DNA from: Paraglaciecola marina
GTDB taxonomy: Bacteria; Pseudomonadota; Gammaproteobacteria; Enterobacterales; Alteromonadaceae
Assembly: GCF_004360155.1 (NCBI RefSeq)
Contig: NZ_SAIS01000013.1
Coordinates: 60,004 to 124,003, forward strand
Direction of reading: 5' to 3'
Length of the DNA stretch: 64,000 nt
The notes beneath the pieces are model-generated. The model ran no database searches. It was not told the origin of the DNA and was given only the letters and a program-made list of their open reading frames with translations. The position numbers were made by a program, and so were the translations under genes. Positions 62,263-64,000 of this stretch are shown piece after piece; position 1 is the stretch's first letter; each line of letters begins with the position of its first letter.

Positions 62263-62353
62263 GTCCGTCGGGGTGCCTATATGTTTAGGCTGAGAGATGA
62301 ATATCATTAACCTGGTGAATCTGCTCCGATTAGTATCGGCGTAGGGAACGGAT
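62263..62353 (+). promoter_or_regulatory. TPP riboswitch (THI element)
   Basis: Hallmarks in order: CGGGGTGCC (62269-62277), GGCTGAGAGATGA (62288-62300), AACCTGGTGAATCTG (62309-62323), a variable CCGATtagtATCGG hairpin and GCGTAGGGAA (62339-62348). P1 closes with GTCCGT (62263-62268) and ACGGAT (62348-62353). It binds thiamine pyrophosphate and would turn off the gene behind it, which here is only a truncated thiD. Confidence 0.93.
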
Positions 62354-62431
62354 ATGCTGTATTTCAGCGTACTCTTTGCACACTTTCGTGCCTCCACACC
62401 CTATGTCGCTTAGTTAAATTTGCTCATATAG

Positions 62432-62629
62432 ATGTCCGATTGTTCAATAGCTACACCTATCGCATTAACCATAGCAGGCTCAGACAGCGGTGGTGGTGCA
62501 GGAATTCAAGCCGACCTTAAAGGGTTTTCTGCAAATAGTGTATATGGCGCAAGTGTTATAACAGCCGTTACGGCTCAAAACACCCTCGAAGTGGCACGTA
62601 AAATAAGTTCCAATAACACCTTCCTTTAA
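62432..62629 (+). pseudogene. thiD: Truncated thiD (HMP/HMP-P kinase) fragment
   Basis: A 65-codon frame. [19 protein letters not shown] and [13 protein letters not shown] are the conserved N-terminus of ThiD (hydroxymethylpyrimidine phosphate kinase, normally about 265 residues). Similarity stops at about residue 50, then 15 unrelated residues lead to a TAA. No remaining thiD sequence is found behind it. The protein cannot be active, since the anion hole and catalytic Cys region are gone. It is still preceded by the intact TPP riboswitch. Confidence 0.85.
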
Positions 62630-62798
62630 GACCAATTATTTCACCGCCTATTGACAGGCCAATTGAAAACCCTTACAAATATAAGCCCACATAACCTAGA
62701 ATTTATAATTTATTTCTAAACTAGTTAATGCTCTGTAGCTAAAGCCTATATAAGTGCACTTCTTTGGACCGACCTAGTACAATTTTAAGGATGTAAAA

Positions 62799-63569
62799 AT
62801 GTCGACCTCATTTACTAAAAAGCCCTACCCAAAAGCTAAGTATCTATGCTTTAGTATACTATTCACTACTTTCTTTGTAGGGTGTAACAGCACTCGAGAC
62901 CTAAATCCCAACAGTAAATCTAGTCATCAGCTCTCTATCAATACAACTAAGGACTTAACTGAGCGAATCGCTATTTCAGCAAGCGTGAATTTTCAGTCAG
63001 GAAGCGCAAAAGAAAGTTTTGATATGGACAGTGACACCGTTCAAATTGATGATATCCGCTTTGTGGGTAGTCCTACTGATCCAGTAGATTTAAACTATGA
63101 TTTCGATTTAGTTACTAGCAAGCTTCTATTAGATTTTTACACAGTAAAAGGTGGGTTTTATGAACTCACCATATCACCGGGGCTGAGTTATGTAAGCTAC
63201 GACTTAGACTTCAACGTTAATGAAGAACAAAACTTTATAAAAAAAATGAATAGTATCGGCTATGGACTCCAGATCAATAATAGATTCGCATTAAGCGATA
63301 ATTTAAGTATTAACCTAAACGTAGCTCACTTTGCCACTAAATCAGATGAAATAGGCTATCTGAGTCTATATAGAGCTTCCTTAGATTATGCAGTTTACAA
63401 GAACTTAACCCTGGGCCTTGGCTATCAATATACTCGTGTGGGGGACCCATCTAACAATTACAATAATGGCGATAAATGTGACGATACTTCAGTAGCTGAA
63501 GAATGTAAAAACTCGGAAATAGAGCTAGAAGCTCAAGGTTTACTACTAAGCCTAAAGTACCTTTTTTAG
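62799..63569 (+). CDS. Outer-membrane-type beta-barrel protein
   Basis: A 256-residue exported protein with an N-terminal signal (hydrophobic residues about 16-28) ending in a possible lipobox FVGC. The mature part shows alternating hydrophobic strands with aromatic girdles (YELTISPGLSYVSYDLDF, LTLGLGYQYTRVG) and ends in KYLF, the C-terminal Phe signature for barrel insertion. A small 8-strand-type barrel is likely. Two Cys near residue 230 may form a disulfide. Function unknown; it has its own strong terminator. Confidence 0.75.
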   Translation: MSTSFTKKPYPKAKYLCFSILFTTFFVGCNSTRDLNPNSKSSHQLSINTTKDLTERIAISASVNFQSGSAKESFDMDSDTVQIDDIRFVGSPTDPVDLNYDFDLVTSKLLLDFYTVKGGFYELTISPGLSYVSYDLDFNVNEEQNFIKKMNSIGYGLQINNRFALSDNLSINLNVAHFATKSDEIGYLSLYRASLDYAVYKNLTLGLGYQYTRVGDPSNNYNNGDKCDDTSVAEECKNSEIELEAQGLLLSLKYLF

Positions 63570-63642
63570 AATAATTTAAAGTAACATGGGGGATGGTTTT
63601 AGTTTACTTCTAAATACTCCTATTTAATTTAGATGCAGACAC

Positions 63643-63670
63643 AAAAAAGGCTCCCGAGGGAGCCTTTTTT
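63643..63670. terminator. Bidirectional terminator
   Basis: Perfect 12-bp stem including A- and T-runs (63643-63654 with 63659-63670) with a CGAG loop. It ends the barrel protein gene and, on the other strand, would have ended the tuf copy whose remnant lies next to it. Confidence 0.92.
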
Positions 63671-63687
63671 CAATCAATAACTAAATA

Positions 63688-63717
63688 TTAGTCAAGGATT
63701 TTAGCAACAACACCCGC
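63688..63717 (-). pseudogene. tuf: Remnant of a tuf 3' end
   Basis: Reads A-G-V-V-A-K-I-L-D-stop on the minus strand, the exact EF-Tu C-terminus. Homology ends abruptly at 63718. The codons for Ile, Leu and Asp plus the stop differ from those of the tuf gene at the window end (ATC CTT GAC TAA against ATT TTA GAC TAG), so it comes from a different tuf copy. Confidence 0.75.
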
Positions 63718-63920
63718 AGTTATGACCGCAAGGTATTACGGAAATGCCGAGCATACAGGGATTGCAGTTATCGGCCTATAAGCCCACGTGACTCCGGGCG
63801 TCCTGCCCTACACCCTTCGGGCCATGCTGCGCATGTTCTATTTTGTTTCGACGGGCCGGCCCTCCGGAAAATAGTCACGGTGGTATCCGTTCTGGGTACC
63901 GTACAGAAGCTGCGGGCAAT
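63718..63920. repeat. Palindrome-rich intergenic repeat
   Basis: More GC-rich than its surroundings. It contains an outer inverted repeat CCACGTGACT (63784-63793)/AGTCACGGTGG (63873-63883), inner CTATTTT/AAAATAG (63838-63844 with 63868-63874), CATGCTGCGCATG and the perfect palindrome GGGCCGGCCC (63853-63862). No frame is convincing. It resembles a REP/MITE-type element inserted at the tuf remnant. Confidence 0.6.
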
Positions 63921-63948
63921 AAAAAAGGCCACCTAAGTGACCTTTCTT
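63921..63948 (-). terminator. Terminator of tuf
   Basis: Stem AAAGG-c-CAC / GTG-a-CCTTT with a CTAA loop; on the minus strand it is followed by six T. It lies about 20 bases past the tuf stop. Confidence 0.82.
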
Positions 63949-63966
63949 GAATTGCTTAATTTAGAA

Positions 63967-64000
63967 CTAGTCTAAAATCTTAGCAACAACACCCGCACCT
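63967..64000 (-). CDS. tuf: Elongation factor Tu, C-terminal end (partial)
   Basis: The last ten codons, G-A-G-V-V-A-K-I-L-D, followed by TAG at 63967-63969 on the minus strand, are the invariant C-terminus of bacterial EF-Tu, which delivers aminoacyl-tRNA to the ribosome. The gene continues beyond the window. Its own terminator follows. Confidence 0.88.
   Translation of the reverse strand, partial: GAGVVAKILD

Noticed and set aside
1..64000. CRISPR arrays, prophage or rRNA genes
   Set aside because: No regularly spaced repeats, phage structural genes or rRNA sequence were seen on reading the window.

Overview
The window looks like chromosome from a marine, AT-rich gammaproteobacterium of the order Alteromonadales (Alteromonadaceae/Glaciecola-like). 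This rests on the overall style of the proteins (NadA, NlpI, PEP carboxylase, FklB, a Zur-type TonB receptor) and is not a species call. The first 5.3 kb is the right end of an integrative mobilizable element. It carries a MobC-like accessory protein, a relaxase and a large serine recombinase, and it abuts an intact tRNA-Ser(GGA) gene; the recombinase reading frame runs antisense through the tRNA.

From 5.5 to 24.6 kb the chromosome is orderly. It carries a HAD phosphatase, nadA, nlpI with a co-transcribed HExxH protein, cdd, two divergent regulator/target pairs with visible operators (TetR/AhpD-like and MarR/siderophore-interacting protein), and a five-gene ABC export operon with three consecutive HlyD-type adaptors. 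These are followed by a nitroreductase, DUF1244 and GST proteins, a giant M14 peptidase and glgC. From 24.6 to 30.4 kb the region is eroded: small hypothetical membrane proteins, an orphan NIT-ANTAR regulator, a frameshifted secreted protein, a cupin gene remnant, a transposase start remnant and an antitoxin next to a broken toxin.

From 30.4 to 36.4 kb lies a tight four-gene operon: a membrane-anchored class III aminotransferase, a PHP-glycosyltransferase fusion, a phosphatidylserine decarboxylase-like enzyme and a DUF962/Mpo1-like membrane protein. It looks like a dedicated lipid or glycolipid modification pathway and is the best candidate here for an undescribed system. An RND efflux pair follows (36.5-40.8 kb). 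Next come a SnoaL-like protein, a lipoprotein VOC domain, a broken XRE regulator at an inverted repeat, a LysR/alpha-hydroxy-acid oxidase pair, an IS110 remnant, a RecQ helicase, DUF2164, a binding protein without signal peptide, a GH-like lipoprotein, DUF2750 and UPF0149.

From 51.9 kb onwards there is a zinc-type TonB receptor behind a Zur-like palindrome, a PatB/MalY enzyme, a stand-alone receiver domain, a SulP transporter, fklB and ppc. A PhzF protein follows. The right end holds a TPP riboswitch that now leads only into a truncated thiD, an outer-membrane-type protein, a stray tuf 3' end, a palindromic repeat and the beginning of a real tuf 3' end.
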